Shown piece by piece: positions 15,861 through 23,539 of a stretch of DNA of 25,480 nt. The notes beneath the pieces are model-generated. The model was given only the letters and a program-made list of their open reading frames with translations. It was not told the origin of the DNA and made no database searches. Source of the stretch: SIG78 sp045635745. GTDB taxonomy: Bacteria > Verrucomicrobiota > Lentisphaeria > Victivallales > Victivallaceae. The stretch lies in contig JAZTWG010000039.1 in NCBI GenBank assembly GCA_045635745.1, positions 1 to 25,480 of the forward strand, read 5' to 3'. Each line of letters begins with the position of its first letter. The stretch's first letter is position 1. A program made the position numbers and the translations under genes.

Positions 15861-17165
15861 TTACTGTTGTTCTTCAGAAGCAGCCGTTTTCAATCTTGCA
15901 CTTAAACGTACCGAACAGAAATCAGGTCCGCACATGGTGCAGTATTCGGATCCGTGCAAACTGCCGGATTGACTCTCCTGCAATGCCTGATTGCGTAATT
16001 CCCGGGCCCATTCAGGATCAAGTGCCAATTCAAACTGTTTTTCCCAGTCAAAACTGGCGCGGGCATCGGAAATTGCATCATCCCGTTCCCGGCAGCCGGG
16101 TTTGTGTAATGCCACATCTGCGGCATGGGCCGCGATCTTGAATGCCACCACCCCGCGGCGGACATCATCACCATTGGGCAATCCCAGATGCTCTTTCGGG
16201 GTAACATAACAGAGCATTGCCGCCCCGTGATAAGCCCCCATCATACCGCCCATTCCGGCAACAAAGTGGTCGTATCCCGGAGCGCAGTCGATGACCACGG
16301 GGCCGAGAATATAAAATGGCGCATCGTCGCAAACTTTCCGCTCGCGCTCCATATTTTCCTGTATCTGATCCAACGGCACATGCCCCGGGCCTTCCACCAT
16401 TGCCTGCACTTTGGCTGCACGGCAGCGGCGAACCAGTTCGCCCAGCGTATCAAGTTCGGCAAATTGCGCTTCATCCGAGGCATCAGCAATACACCCCGGA
16501 CGCAAACCGTCCCCCAAAGATAAGGTTACATCATATTTCCGACAGATTTCCAGAATATCATCAAAAACTTCATAAAAGGGATTTTCCCGATTATTTTCCT
16601 GCATCCACGCAGCCAGCAAAGCCCCGCCGCGACTGACGATACCCAATTTGCGTTTCAAAGCAAGCGGCACATATTTCTGCAGCAAACCGGCATGGATCGT
16701 CATATAATCCACCCCCTGTTCTGCCTGTTCGCTGATAATGGCAAGGATTTTATCTTTTTCAAAATTCCGGCTGCCATAACGGGCAACAAATTCGTATACG
16801 GGAACCGTCCCCAGCGGAACGGAGCACTGTTCCAGCAGAGACTGCCGGATGGCAATTATCCCGCTGCCGGTACTTAAATCCATAACAGTATCGGCTCCAT
16901 AGTGCAACGCCATGGCAAGTTTGCTTTTTTCAGCGCCGGGACAACTGGAAAGCGAAGAATTGCCTATATTGGCATTAATTTTGGTTGTGAGTTCCCGTCC
17001 GATCCCGCAAGGAATCAGATTTTTATGATTGATATTTGCCGGGATCACAACAGTTCCGGCGGCAACATGTTCGGCAATAAATTGAACAGAACGCTGTTCA
17101 ACGTTGGCAACGTGTTGGATTTGAGGAGTGATTATTCCATTTTGGGCATATTCCATTTGTGTCAT
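15861..17165 (-). CDS. thiC: Phosphomethylpyrimidine synthase ThiC
   Basis: A 434-residue radical-SAM enzyme that rearranges aminoimidazole ribotide to HMP-P. This is the short form without the long N-terminal extension of E. coli ThiC (631 residues). MDLSTGSG (95-102) and VEGPGHVPLDQI are family hallmarks, and the C-terminal CTMCGPDFC (Cys409, 412, 417) is the CX2CX4C motif that binds the [4Fe-4S] cluster. The frame is open to 17300, but ATG 17165 is the family start and overlaps the thiD stop by four bases (ATGA), showing translational coupling. It is the last gene of the thi4-thiE-thiD-thiC operon under the TPP riboswitch. Oxygen-sensitive, cytoplasmic. Confidence 0.97.
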   Translation of the reverse strand: MTQMEYAQNGIITPQIQHVANVEQRSVQFIAEHVAAGTVVIPANINHKNLIPCGIGRELTTKINANIGNSSLSSCPGAEKSKLAMALHYGADTVMDLSTGSGIIAIRQSLLEQCSVPLGTVPVYEFVARYGSRNFEKDKILAIISEQAEQGVDYMTIHAGLLQKYVPLALKRKLGIVSRGGALLAAWMQENNRENPFYEVFDDILEICRKYDVTLSLGDGLRPGCIADASDEAQFAELDTLGELVRRCRAAKVQAMVEGPGHVPLDQIQENMERERKVCDDAPFYILGPVVIDCAPGYDHFVAGMGGMMGAYHGAAMLCYVTPKEHLGLPNGDDVRRGVVAFKIAAHAADVALHKPGCRERDDAISDARASFDWEKQFELALDPEWARELRNQALQESQSGSLHGSEYCTMCGPDFCSVRLSARLKTAASEEQQ

Positions 17166-17992
17166 AGTGCTTTTAACTCCACTTGGTTGAAATAGTTTTT
17201 TTCCGGCGGATACATTTGCGAGAGCGCGCTGCTTAAACTCGCGTTTTCGCAGAGCGAGCCGTAGACAAAGGCCTTGGCATTCATCAGAGCTTCCTGCCAA
17301 TCTTTGCCCAATGCCAGATTTGCCGCCAGTGCCGCACTCAAAGTACAGCCGGTACCGTGCGCGGTGTTGCCGGCGATCTTCACCGCCGGTGAACTCAAAG
17401 TAAAGAGTTTACCATGATAACAGACAATATCGGTAACTTTATCTGAAGTTATGAAGTGACCGCTTTTCAGCAGGCAATTACACTTATACAACTCGTAAAG
17501 TTGTAAAGCAGCTTCGGCCAGATCATCCGTTTTTACAATTTTTCTCTTGCAGATGAGTTCGGTTTCCGGTATATTGGGGGTGATCCATTCTGCAACCGGA
17601 AAAAGGTTCTTCTGCATAGTTGAAATTGCAGATTCAGCCAACAGCCTTGCGCCTGAAGTGGAAACCATTACCGGGTCCGCTATCAGGTGCAAATCATACT
17701 TTTTTGTTTGTCGGACAACACATTCAATGATCATGCTGTCAGCAAGCATTCCGGTTTTGGCATAACGCACCGGAATAATATCCAGCACGCTTTCGAGCTG
17801 CGATTCCACAGCTTCCGCCGGCAATACGTCAACTCTGCGGACTTCATCGGGATTCTGCGCCGTAACCGCGGTGATTGCGGAACAGCCGTACACTTTAAAA
17901 GCATTAAAAGTCCGCAAATCGGCCTGGATCCCTGCCCCGCCGCCGGAATCACTTCCGGCAATGGTCAAAACAGCTGGTTTGATATTATTCAT
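17162..17992 (-). CDS. thiD: HMP/HMP-P kinase ThiD
   Basis: A 276-residue ribokinase-family kinase that phosphorylates HMP and HMP-P to HMP-PP. AGSDSGGGAGIQADL (12-26) is the classic N-terminal motif, KTGML (79-83) the substrate-side loop, DPVMVSTSG (106-114) the following strand, TPNIPE the hydroxymethylpyrimidine-side motif, and AHGTGCTLSAALAANLA (211-227) the anion hole with catalytic Cys216. Length is normal. It overlaps thiE by four bases upstream and thiC by four bases downstream. A C-terminal extension beyond the catalytic core is short. No ThiE or ThiN fusion is present. Confidence 0.97.
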   Translation of the reverse strand: MNNIKPAVLTIAGSDSGGGAGIQADLRTFNAFKVYGCSAITAVTAQNPDEVRRVDVLPAEAVESQLESVLDIIPVRYAKTGMLADSMIIECVVRQTKKYDLHLIADPVMVSTSGARLLAESAISTMQKNLFPVAEWITPNIPETELICKRKIVKTDDLAEAALQLYELYKCNCLLKSGHFITSDKVTDIVCYHGKLFTLSSPAVKIAGNTAHGTGCTLSAALAANLALGKDWQEALMNAKAFVYGSLCENASLSSALSQMYPPEKNYFNQVELKAL

Positions 17993-18645
17993 AAACCGGC
18001 ATCTTTCATTATCTGCCGCAGCTGACGTACTTTGGCTTCAACATCGGCTGCCTGCGTTATTTCTGTGACCATGGCTATATGTTTGAAACCACGGGAAACC
18101 AGAAGCTGCAAATGATGCGCTTTTATTCCGCCCATGACCGAAAATGGACATGTTACAAGCTCTTTGAGTTCTTCGATCTTTTCCAACCCCAATGCGCCGC
18201 AGGCAACACTTTTGGTACTGGTAGGGAACATGGGCCCTATATTCAGATAAGAACATCCACCGGCAAGAGCCTGGTTGATTTCTCCGGCATTATGCGTGGA
18301 TACACCGAAAAGCATTTCCGGCGATAACTTTCTGGCTTCTGCAAGCGGAAAATCATCCTGCCCCAGATGCACCCCGTCTGCCCCGGCAGCCATGGCAATA
18401 TCCACACGGTCGTCAACGATCAGCAGCATCGGATATCTGTCTGTAATAAGCTTGCATTTCTTTACAAGCTCAAACATGGCACAATCAGAAATATTCTTTT
18501 CGCGGATCTGTACGATCTTTGCTCCGGCGGCGGCAATTGCAGCCACAATATCGCAAACGTTGCGGTGGTTGCAGAATTCGCTGCTCACCACCGGATAAAG
18601 ATCGGAAGATTTGAATATTTCAATGCGTTCATTCAAATTACGCAT
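17989..18645 (-). CDS. thiE: Thiamine-phosphate synthase ThiE
   Basis: A 218-residue TIM-barrel enzyme coupling HMP-PP with thiazole phosphate to thiamine phosphate. The diagnostic blocks are VQIREKN (45-51), DDRVDIAMAAGADGVHLGQDD (78-98, pyrophosphate and Mg site), GVSTHN (114-119), YLNIGPMFPTSTK (133-145) and VMGGI (170-174). The N-terminal ~20 residues are longer than in minimal ThiE. The start at 18645 lies two bases after the thi4 stop (18648), so the genes are cotranscribed. No ThiL, needed for the last phosphorylation, is in the window. Confidence 0.96.
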   Translation of the reverse strand: MRNLNERIEIFKSSDLYPVVSSEFCNHRNVCDIVAAIAAAGAKIVQIREKNISDCAMFELVKKCKLITDRYPMLLIVDDRVDIAMAAGADGVHLGQDDFPLAEARKLSPEMLFGVSTHNAGEINQALAGGCSYLNIGPMFPTSTKSVACGALGLEKIEELKELVTCPFSVMGGIKAHHLQLLVSRGFKHIAMVTEITQAADVEAKVRQLRQIMKDAGL

Positions 18646-18647
18646 TT

Positions 18648-19427
18648 TCAGTTGCCTTTTTCAATGATGAGTTTGGCAACTTTTCTGCCCGACATGAGCA
18701 TACCGCCGAAAATCGGTCCCATGCGGTAACCGCCCATAACATTATTGGCACTCATGCCGCAGGCATACAATCCCGGGAAGTAGCAGCGGGTATTTTCCAC
18801 AGTGGAAGCTTCGCCATTTTCCACCCACATGGGTTTTTCACCAATGATATCGCCGGTGGGGGTATCGAGCTGTATCTTGGCTTTTTTTACTGCCAGATTG
18901 AGTATTTCGCTGGGGTGACCGGTGCCATCGACCACATTTTCGGCAATAACCGTCAGCGGGTCAACGTGCAAACCGAGCCGCTCAACACAGGTCCAGTTGA
19001 TCACCAGTCCATTGACTTTGCCGTTTTTGAATACCAGATCTTCCACGCTTACCGAGTTGAAGATTTTTGCACCGGCTTTCAAGGCGCCGAAAATAAGCCC
19101 GCTTGCCATTTCCACCGAATCAAGAGTGTGATAGCCGGGGGCATTTTCCAAAGCTTTATGGGTGATATTGAAGTCATCGAGAATATCCAGTGCTTCATCC
19201 TGCACCACGACTTCGTTGAAGAGCATCCCACCGCCCCAGGTGCCGCCGCCGGGAGCGAGTTTGCGTTCAAAAACCGCAGTCTTCAAACCGGCTTCGGCCA
19301 GATAGCGGGCGGCAACCAGTGCGGATGGGCCGCCGCCAACCAAAGCCACATCGAGTTTCAAACCGTCGATGAGTTTAGCGCTGAATTTGTTGATGATTGC
19401 TGTGGAGATAATGTTTTCTGCTGACAT
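18648..19427 (-). CDS. thi4: Sulfide-dependent thiazole synthase (Thi4 family)
   Basis: A 259-residue FAD/NAD-fold protein of the Thi4/ribose-1,5-bisphosphate-synthetase-like family. VALVGGGPSALVAARYLAEAG (27-47) is the dinucleotide-binding loop, with Glu54 ending the second strand. GGGTWGGGMLFNEVVV and MGGYRMGPIFGGMLMSGRK are Thi4 hallmarks. At the position of the sacrificial cysteine of yeast Thi4 (Cys205, in the segment CMDP) this protein has LHVDP, with His154. Archaeal-type Thi4 proteins with His there are non-suicidal and take sulfur from free sulfide, making a multi-turnover enzyme that builds the thiazole from NAD and glycine. This replaces ThiG, ThiS, ThiF and ThiH, none of which is present here. 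AAGG is 9 bases before the ATG. First gene after the riboswitch. Confidence 0.93.
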   Translation of the reverse strand: MSAENIISTAIINKFSAKLIDGLKLDVALVGGGPSALVAARYLAEAGLKTAVFERKLAPGGGTWGGGMLFNEVVVQDEALDILDDFNITHKALENAPGYHTLDSVEMASGLIFGALKAGAKIFNSVSVEDLVFKNGKVNGLVINWTCVERLGLHVDPLTVIAENVVDGTGHPSEILNLAVKKAKIQLDTPTGDIIGEKPMWVENGEASTVENTRCYFPGLYACGMSANNVMGGYRMGPIFGGMLMSGRKVAKLIIEKGN

Positions 19428-19474
19428 ACCGCAGAGCCTTTCCGGAGCTGATTACAACTCCATTTCTGGGCATG

Positions 19475-19494
19475 TCGGTGCGGAAGGCACCCGA
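19475..19494 (-). other. Hairpin in the thi4 leader
   Basis: On the minus strand TCGGGTGC-CTTC-CGCACCGA folds into a seven-bp stem with one bulged G, between the TPP aptamer and the thi4 start. It lacks a following T run. Its role, if any, could be part of the riboswitch expression platform. Confidence 0.4.
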
Positions 19495-19523
19495 TAAAAA
19501 GTGTAACAAAATGTTTTTCATTT

Positions 19524-19608
19524 TCTCTTTCCTACGCCGGCATTACCCGTTTCAGGTTCAAAGGGTTTGATCTCAGCCGCTGTCCTCCTGACAACAGCAC
19601 CCCTGTGT
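19524..19608 (-). promoter_or_regulatory. TPP (THI-box) riboswitch
   Basis: Read on the minus strand this 85-base stretch carries the conserved thi-box blocks: ACAGGGGTGCTG, then GGCTGAGA (with the pyrimidine-recognition T/U), then ACCCTTTGAACCTGAA, CGGGTAATGCCGGCGTAGGAA in two pieces, ending before AAGAGAAAATG. These are the aptamer's P1-P5 elements that bind thiamine pyrophosphate. It lies about 97 bases upstream of thi4 and one transcription start away from a consensus promoter. Binding should lower operon expression. A seven-base pair TGTAACA/TGTTACA flanks the aptamer and is followed by CTTTTT, so control could be transcriptional. Confidence 0.95.
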
Positions 19609-19620
19609 TACAATAAAAAT

Positions 19621-19649
19621 AATATAAGCCTGTTTTCAGAAAATATCAA
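19621..19649 (-). promoter_or_regulatory. Promoter of the thi operon
   Basis: On the minus strand TTGATA (19649-19644), a 17-base spacer and TATATT (19626-19621) make a near-consensus promoter. Transcription would start around 19613, immediately before the riboswitch aptamer. Confidence 0.75.
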
Positions 19650-19687
19650 ATACAGCTCAAAAAAAAATCAAATATTTTTATACCGGC

Positions 19688-19716
19688 TTGATTTTCATAT
19701 ACTGCGGCAGTATATT
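19688..19716 (+). promoter_or_regulatory. Promoter of the HAD phosphatase gene
   Basis: TTGATT (19688-19693), 17 bases, TATATT (19711-19716), 59 bases before the ATG. It is divergent from the thi promoter, 38 bases away. Confidence 0.6.
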
Positions 19717-19775
19717 ACCCTCCGGCTTTATAACCAGAACTTGAATCACCAAAACAATATCGATCCGGAAGAGTT

Positions 19776-20423
19776 ATGAATTTCAAAGCGGCAATTTTTG
19801 ATATGGACGGCACTCTGCTCGACAGTATGTACATATGGAGCAATCTCTGTCGGGAGTTCCTGCTTCGACACAATATTGATCAGGATATTGATCTGGATGG
19901 CAAACTCGGGGTTATTTCCATGCGCAACGCCCTTGAGTACGTAATCAACGAATTCGGCCTGAATGTCACTGCCGATGAAGCCGCACAGGAATCATGGCAA
20001 ATCATAAAAGATTATTATCTGACCCGGTCGCAGATCAAACCGGGAATCATAAAAATCCTTGAATATTTGAAGAAAAACAATATTCCGTGCGGAATCATCA
20101 CCGCCACCGAATCCGGACTGGTCAATGCTGCATTGGAACACGCAAAATTAAGCGGATATTTTACAGAAATTTTCAGTTGCTCTGATATGCAGACCTCCAA
20201 ACGCAAGCCGGAAATATTTTACCGGATGTCAGAAGTATTGGGAGCCAAACCGGCTGAAACGGTAGTTTTTGAAGATGCATTGTATGCCGCTCTTACCGCT
20301 AAAAATGCCGGTTATGCAGTTGCCGCGGTTTACGACTTCAGCGAAAAAAATCCGGAAAAATTAAAAGAAACCGCTGATTGGTACTGTAACAGCTGGGACG
20401 AATTACCACTTGATGTTCTGTGA
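19776..20423 (+). CDS. HAD-superfamily phosphatase (beta-phosphoglucomutase/phosphatase-like)
   Basis: A 215-residue haloacid-dehalogenase hydrolase of the subfamily with an alpha-helical cap (GPH/PGMB type). Motif I is FDMDGTLLD (8-16) with Asp9 as nucleophile and Asp11 as acid/base. Motif II is IITATESG (Thr109), motif III is the Lys in SKRKPE (Lys144), and motif IV is VFEDALYAALTAKNAG with the Glu166-Asp167 metal ligands. The cap lies roughly between residues 15 and 85. All catalytic residues are present, so an active phosphatase is expected. A GGAAGAG precedes the ATG. Being divergent from the thi operon, a thiamine-related phosphatase role is possible but unproven; the substrate is not predictable. 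Confidence 0.88.
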   Translation: MNFKAAIFDMDGTLLDSMYIWSNLCREFLLRHNIDQDIDLDGKLGVISMRNALEYVINEFGLNVTADEAAQESWQIIKDYYLTRSQIKPGIIKILEYLKKNNIPCGIITATESGLVNAALEHAKLSGYFTEIFSCSDMQTSKRKPEIFYRMSEVLGAKPAETVVFEDALYAALTAKNAGYAVAAVYDFSEKNPEKLKETADWYCNSWDELPLDVL

Positions 20424-20458
20424 ACAAATCTGCAATTTATACAGCAGAGATCTTTTAT

Positions 20459-20487
20459 TTGCATTTCAATAAATCAAGTTATATATT
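20459..20487 (+). promoter_or_regulatory. Promoter of the lipoprotein gene
   Basis: TTGCAT (20459-20464), 17 bases, TATATT (20482-20487). An AAAGGA ribosome binding site precedes the ATG at 20517. Confidence 0.6.
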
Positions 20488-20516
20488 ACTCCGACCCACC
20501 CGGAAAGGATTTTTTT

Positions 20517-21653
20517 ATGAAAAAGTTTTTATTTTTGCTGATTACAGCAGTATTATTATCTATTTTCTGCGGCTGCAGTTCGGTAAGCGCTCCGGCAGCA
20601 GTCCCGGCAGAAGAAACGGTAAAAAAACTTAAAGTTGGGCTTTATGTGGATAGCGGGGCCTCCGGCAACGGAGTTTTGCATCTGGCGGGTTTGATCGCCT
20701 ACTCGCCACAGACAGAACTAATACTGCTGATGGCCGAAGATATCCGCGCCGGTAAACTCAAAGAGCTTGATATTTTAGTTATGCCCGGCGGCGGTTCACG
20801 CAAACAATGCAATACCATCGGGCAGGAACATCTGGAAAAAATCCGTGATTTTCTGCGTAATGGCGGCGGTTATATCGGTACCTGCGCCGGTATGTTCAAT
20901 GTTCTCGAGTGCCGCCTGAAACTTCTGCCATTCGACCGGCATCTGAATGCCGGCGGCAACACCGCCTATGTCAGCGTGGATGTTTCTCCTGAAGGGGCAA
21001 AAATCCTCGGCATCAAGCCCGGCGTGCGCGTAGTGCGTTATTCCGGAGGACCGGTGGCATATAAGCTCGAAAACAGTCAGAGTAAAGCCACTGGCATGGT
21101 CCTGGCAACTTACAAAAGTTCGGTCAGCCGCAATAAAGAGCAGGAAGGCAAATTTATCGGCAGTGCGGCATGGATCTATGGAACTTACGGCAAAGGCAAA
21201 GTCGTGGCCACCAGTTTCCACCCCGAATATTGGGAAAGCACCCACGATATGATGCTGGGGTGCTTCTATGCAATAAGCGGAGTGAAAATGACTCCGGTAT
21301 TCCCAAAAAAGAATTTCCGACCGGTGCGGGTCGGACTGCTCACTATCGGCATGAATGGCAGAATCACGATAGATACCATGCTGAAGCTGGAACGCGATCC
21401 TGATATTGATTTGGATTATGTCATGAGTTCGGAACTCAATCAGGGGATTTTCCGGCATCTGGATGTACTTGTAATCCCCGACAATATAAAAGCTGTTGTT
21501 GTCAAATACCTTTCCAGCAAACAACTTGCAGATTTTATGAATAATGGCGGCATAGTAATTACATCCGGCGAAGTTGCAAGTATGGTGCCCGAGCATAAAA
21601 ATTCTGTGAAGCTGCCCCGGAATGCCGATATAAAAAAGTATATTATGCAGTAA
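20517..21653 (+). CDS. Lipoprotein with BPL_N / class I glutamine amidotransferase-like domain
   Basis: A 378-residue probable lipoprotein: MKKFLFLLITAVLLSIFCGC ends in a lipobox-like FCGC with Cys20 as the lipidation site. Residues about 36-255 form a GATase1/ThiJ-like domain of the biotin-protein-ligase N-terminal type (BPL_N): VMPGGGSRKQ (88-97), GYIGTCAGMFN (118-128) with nucleophile Cys123, and SFHPEYWE (233-240) with His235 and Glu237. Residues about 265-370 look like a second, shorter copy of the fold (RVGLLTIG, LDVLVIPDN, FMNNGGIVITSGE) in which the nucleophile elbow has no Cys. So it is probably a periplasmic or outer-membrane protein with one active and one degenerate domain. The function of exported BPL_N proteins is not established to my knowledge. 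Own promoter at 20459. Confidence 0.82.
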   Translation: MKKFLFLLITAVLLSIFCGCSSVSAPAAVPAEETVKKLKVGLYVDSGASGNGVLHLAGLIAYSPQTELILLMAEDIRAGKLKELDILVMPGGGSRKQCNTIGQEHLEKIRDFLRNGGGYIGTCAGMFNVLECRLKLLPFDRHLNAGGNTAYVSVDVSPEGAKILGIKPGVRVVRYSGGPVAYKLENSQSKATGMVLATYKSSVSRNKEQEGKFIGSAAWIYGTYGKGKVVATSFHPEYWESTHDMMLGCFYAISGVKMTPVFPKKNFRPVRVGLLTIGMNGRITIDTMLKLERDPDIDLDYVMSSELNQGIFRHLDVLVIPDNIKAVVVKYLSSKQLADFMNNGGIVITSGEVASMVPEHKNSVKLPRNADIKKYIMQ

Positions 21654-21679
21654 TTTTTGATTATTCCTCTCCTGAAAAT

Positions 21680-22264
21680 ATGGAAAATTTTGAATATCTC
21701 GCCCGGAGAAATAAGCTCCGGGCCATGAAAATAATTGAAGAATGCAACATAGCTGCTGCTTGGCAATCAATCGGTGCAACCGTAAATCAGGTCGGATCGC
21801 TGGCGATGGATCTCTTTATGAAGCACAGAGATATTGATTTTCATATCTATACCGATCAACTGGATATTGCCGACAGTTTCAAAGCTATTGAAAAAATCTG
21901 CGCCAATCCGGCGGTAACGCGTATGGAGTACCGCAACCTTGCCGACACTGCCGAAGCCTGTCTGGAGTGGCATGTGTGGTATATGTTTGAATCTGAAGAG
22001 TGGCAGATCGATATGATTCAGATATTGAAAGGTTCGCAATTTGACGGCTATTTTGAACATGTTGCCGAGCGGATCAAAAGCGTCCTCACACCTGAAACAC
22101 GCCGGAAAATTCTGGAACTCAAATACCTTACGCCCGAACATGAACACATTATGGGGATGGAATATTATCAGGCAGTGATTGCCGACAACATATCAACCTA
22201 TGAAGATTTTATGCTCTGGCGCAAACAACATCCGGTAAATGGTATTATAACATGGTGTCCTTAA
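21680..22264 (+). CDS. Nucleotidyltransferase-fold protein, uncharacterised
   Basis: A 194-residue soluble protein. The segment VNQVGSLAMDLFMKHRDIDFHIYT has the Pol-beta-type nucleotidyltransferase pattern: a GS pair (39-40) followed by DxD (Asp51, Asp53) on the next strand. WHVWYMFESEEWQIDMIQI (95-117) would provide the third acidic strand (WQIDMI). The rest is helical and ends with an aromatic HPVNGIITWCP tail. Small relatives include antibiotic nucleotidyltransferases and GrpB/MNT proteins, but no close match is recognised. It starts 26 bases after the lipoprotein stop without a clear ribosome binding site and ends one base before the next gene, so the two are cotranslated. The substrate is unknown. 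Confidence 0.75.
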   Translation: MENFEYLARRNKLRAMKIIEECNIAAAWQSIGATVNQVGSLAMDLFMKHRDIDFHIYTDQLDIADSFKAIEKICANPAVTRMEYRNLADTAEACLEWHVWYMFESEEWQIDMIQILKGSQFDGYFEHVAERIKSVLTPETRRKILELKYLTPEHEHIMGMEYYQAVIADNISTYEDFMLWRKQHPVNGIITWCP

Positions 22265-22265
22265 A

Positions 22266-22778
22266 GTGAATATCCAACTGAAAAAAATCGAACCGCACGA
22301 ATTCGATCTCTTTTACCGGGAAATGAAAATTTCTTTCCGGCAGGGTGTTATCGATCGTTTCGGAGATGAAACCGCCGCCCCCATTCCATCGGCTGAAGAT
22401 ATCAATGACAGCTCAAGCGATTCTGATATATTCATCATTACCGCCGATGGCGTTCCTGCCGGCGGTACGATCATAAAAAAAGAGGAAAATCACAAGTATT
22501 CGCTGGATCTGCTTTTTATTTTCAAAGCGTTTCTCAATAAAAAAATCGGCTTTGCCGCTTGGCAGACGATCGAATCGCACTACCCCGATGCCCGGGTGTG
22601 GGAAACCTGCACGCCATACTTTGAACGCCGCAACATTCACTTTTATCTGAATAAATGCAATTTTAAAATAGTAGAGTTTTTCAACGAATTCCATCGGGAA
22701 AAACACGATTTGACCGATGAATTCAAAGATATCAATACTTCCGGATTTTTCCGCTTTGAAAAAGTTATGAAGCAGTAA
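22266..22778 (+). CDS. GNAT-like acetyltransferase, uncharacterised
   Basis: A 170-residue protein starting at a GTG one base after the preceding stop. The order of strands resembles GNAT N-acetyltransferases: FIITADGVPAGGTIIKKEEN (two beta-strands and turn), LDLLFIFKAFLNKKIGFAAWQTIES (core strand and the acetyl-CoA-side helix), VWETCTPYFERRNIHFYLNKCNFKIVEFFNE (last helix and strand, the FY-x-K pattern typical of GNAT). The canonical Q/R-x-x-G-x-G/A loop is altered to LNKKIGF, a weak version, so acetyl-CoA binding is likely but less certain. It is cotranslated with the nucleotidyltransferase-fold protein and convergent with the methyltransferase at 22790. The substrate is unknown. Confidence 0.72.
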   Translation: MNIQLKKIEPHEFDLFYREMKISFRQGVIDRFGDETAAPIPSAEDINDSSSDSDIFIITADGVPAGGTIIKKEENHKYSLDLLFIFKAFLNKKIGFAAWQTIESHYPDARVWETCTPYFERRNIHFYLNKCNFKIVEFFNEFHREKHDLTDEFKDINTSGFFRFEKVMKQ

Positions 22779-22789
22779 AAAACGTTTGC

Positions 22790-23533
22790 CTAAAAACTGC
22801 CGAAATATATTTGAGTTACTTGCGGCTCGGTTACTGTATTATTTTCTGCAAAACGCCGGAAAACTGCCCGTAGCTCATCCATAAAATGCTCAAATTCATC
22901 ATCTTCTGCGGTTAAAGCATAAGAACGTGACCGCATATTGCCTTCAAACGCGGTCAGATCCATGGTAAACGGGTTGTCGAATTCAACAACTTCCACGCTC
23001 CTGAAATACTCATGGCGCAAAAAAGCATCGCCCTCTTCCGCAGAACGTTTCCCCGCATGCCCTGAACGGAAACGGGGGCAGTACTTCTGACAGATCAGGT
23101 TGCGTTCAACAGTAAAATCGCACTGTAAACTTGTATTCCAGATAATTGCCACTTTACCTGCCGGACGCAGAATACGCATGGCTTCGGCCTTAAAACGCTC
23201 CGCATCCAGCCAATGAAAAGCCTGGGCAACCGTAATAAGATCAAACGATTCAACCGGAAAACCGGTTGCTTCGCCGGAACCGCCGGAACAATAAATTCCA
23301 GGCAGAAAATCCGCAAAAGCTTCCCGCATATCGCGGTTCGGTTCAACGGCGGAAACATTTTGGAAATACCGCAGCAGCTCTCCGGTAAAAATCCCGGTTC
23401 CGGCCCCTACATCCAATACCGTCTCGCCGGATATTTTCGATTTCAGCCACTCAACAGCCGCCGCCGGATAAGCTGGCCGGAATCTGGAGTAATCAGCTGA
23501 TTTGCGGGTAAAAAGTTCTTTATTGTCGATCAT
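22790..23533 (-). CDS. Class I SAM-dependent methyltransferase (Methyltransf_11 type)
   Basis: A 247-residue small-molecule methyltransferase. N-terminal KSADYSRFRPAYP is the substrate-side helix common to this group, ETVLDVGAGTGIFTGELL (37-54) is SAM motif I, VSAVEPNRDMREAF the second strand with acidic residue, and LITVAQAFHWLDAERFKAEAMRILRPAGKVAIIW the motifs IV-V with the AFHW hallmark of trans-aconitate/ubiquinone-like methyltransferases. It ends a four-gene minus-strand operon, starting six bases after the cytidine deaminase stop (GGAG site 9 bases upstream of ATG). The acceptor is unknown. Confidence 0.9.
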   Translation of the reverse strand: MIDNKELFTRKSADYSRFRPAYPAAAVEWLKSKISGETVLDVGAGTGIFTGELLRYFQNVSAVEPNRDMREAFADFLPGIYCSGGSGEATGFPVESFDLITVAQAFHWLDAERFKAEAMRILRPAGKVAIIWNTSLQCDFTVERNLICQKYCPRFRSGHAGKRSAEEGDAFLRHEYFRSVEVVEFDNPFTMDLTAFEGNMRSRSYALTAEDDEFEHFMDELRAVFRRFAENNTVTEPQVTQIYFGSF

Positions 23534-23539
23534 GGTGAT

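Noticed and set aside
20796..21779. 327-codon open frame on the minus strand over the lipoprotein gene
   Set aside because: Antisense to a gene with signal peptide, promoter, ribosome binding site and catalytic motifs; its translation is rich in His/Cys/Phe in the manner of shadow frames.
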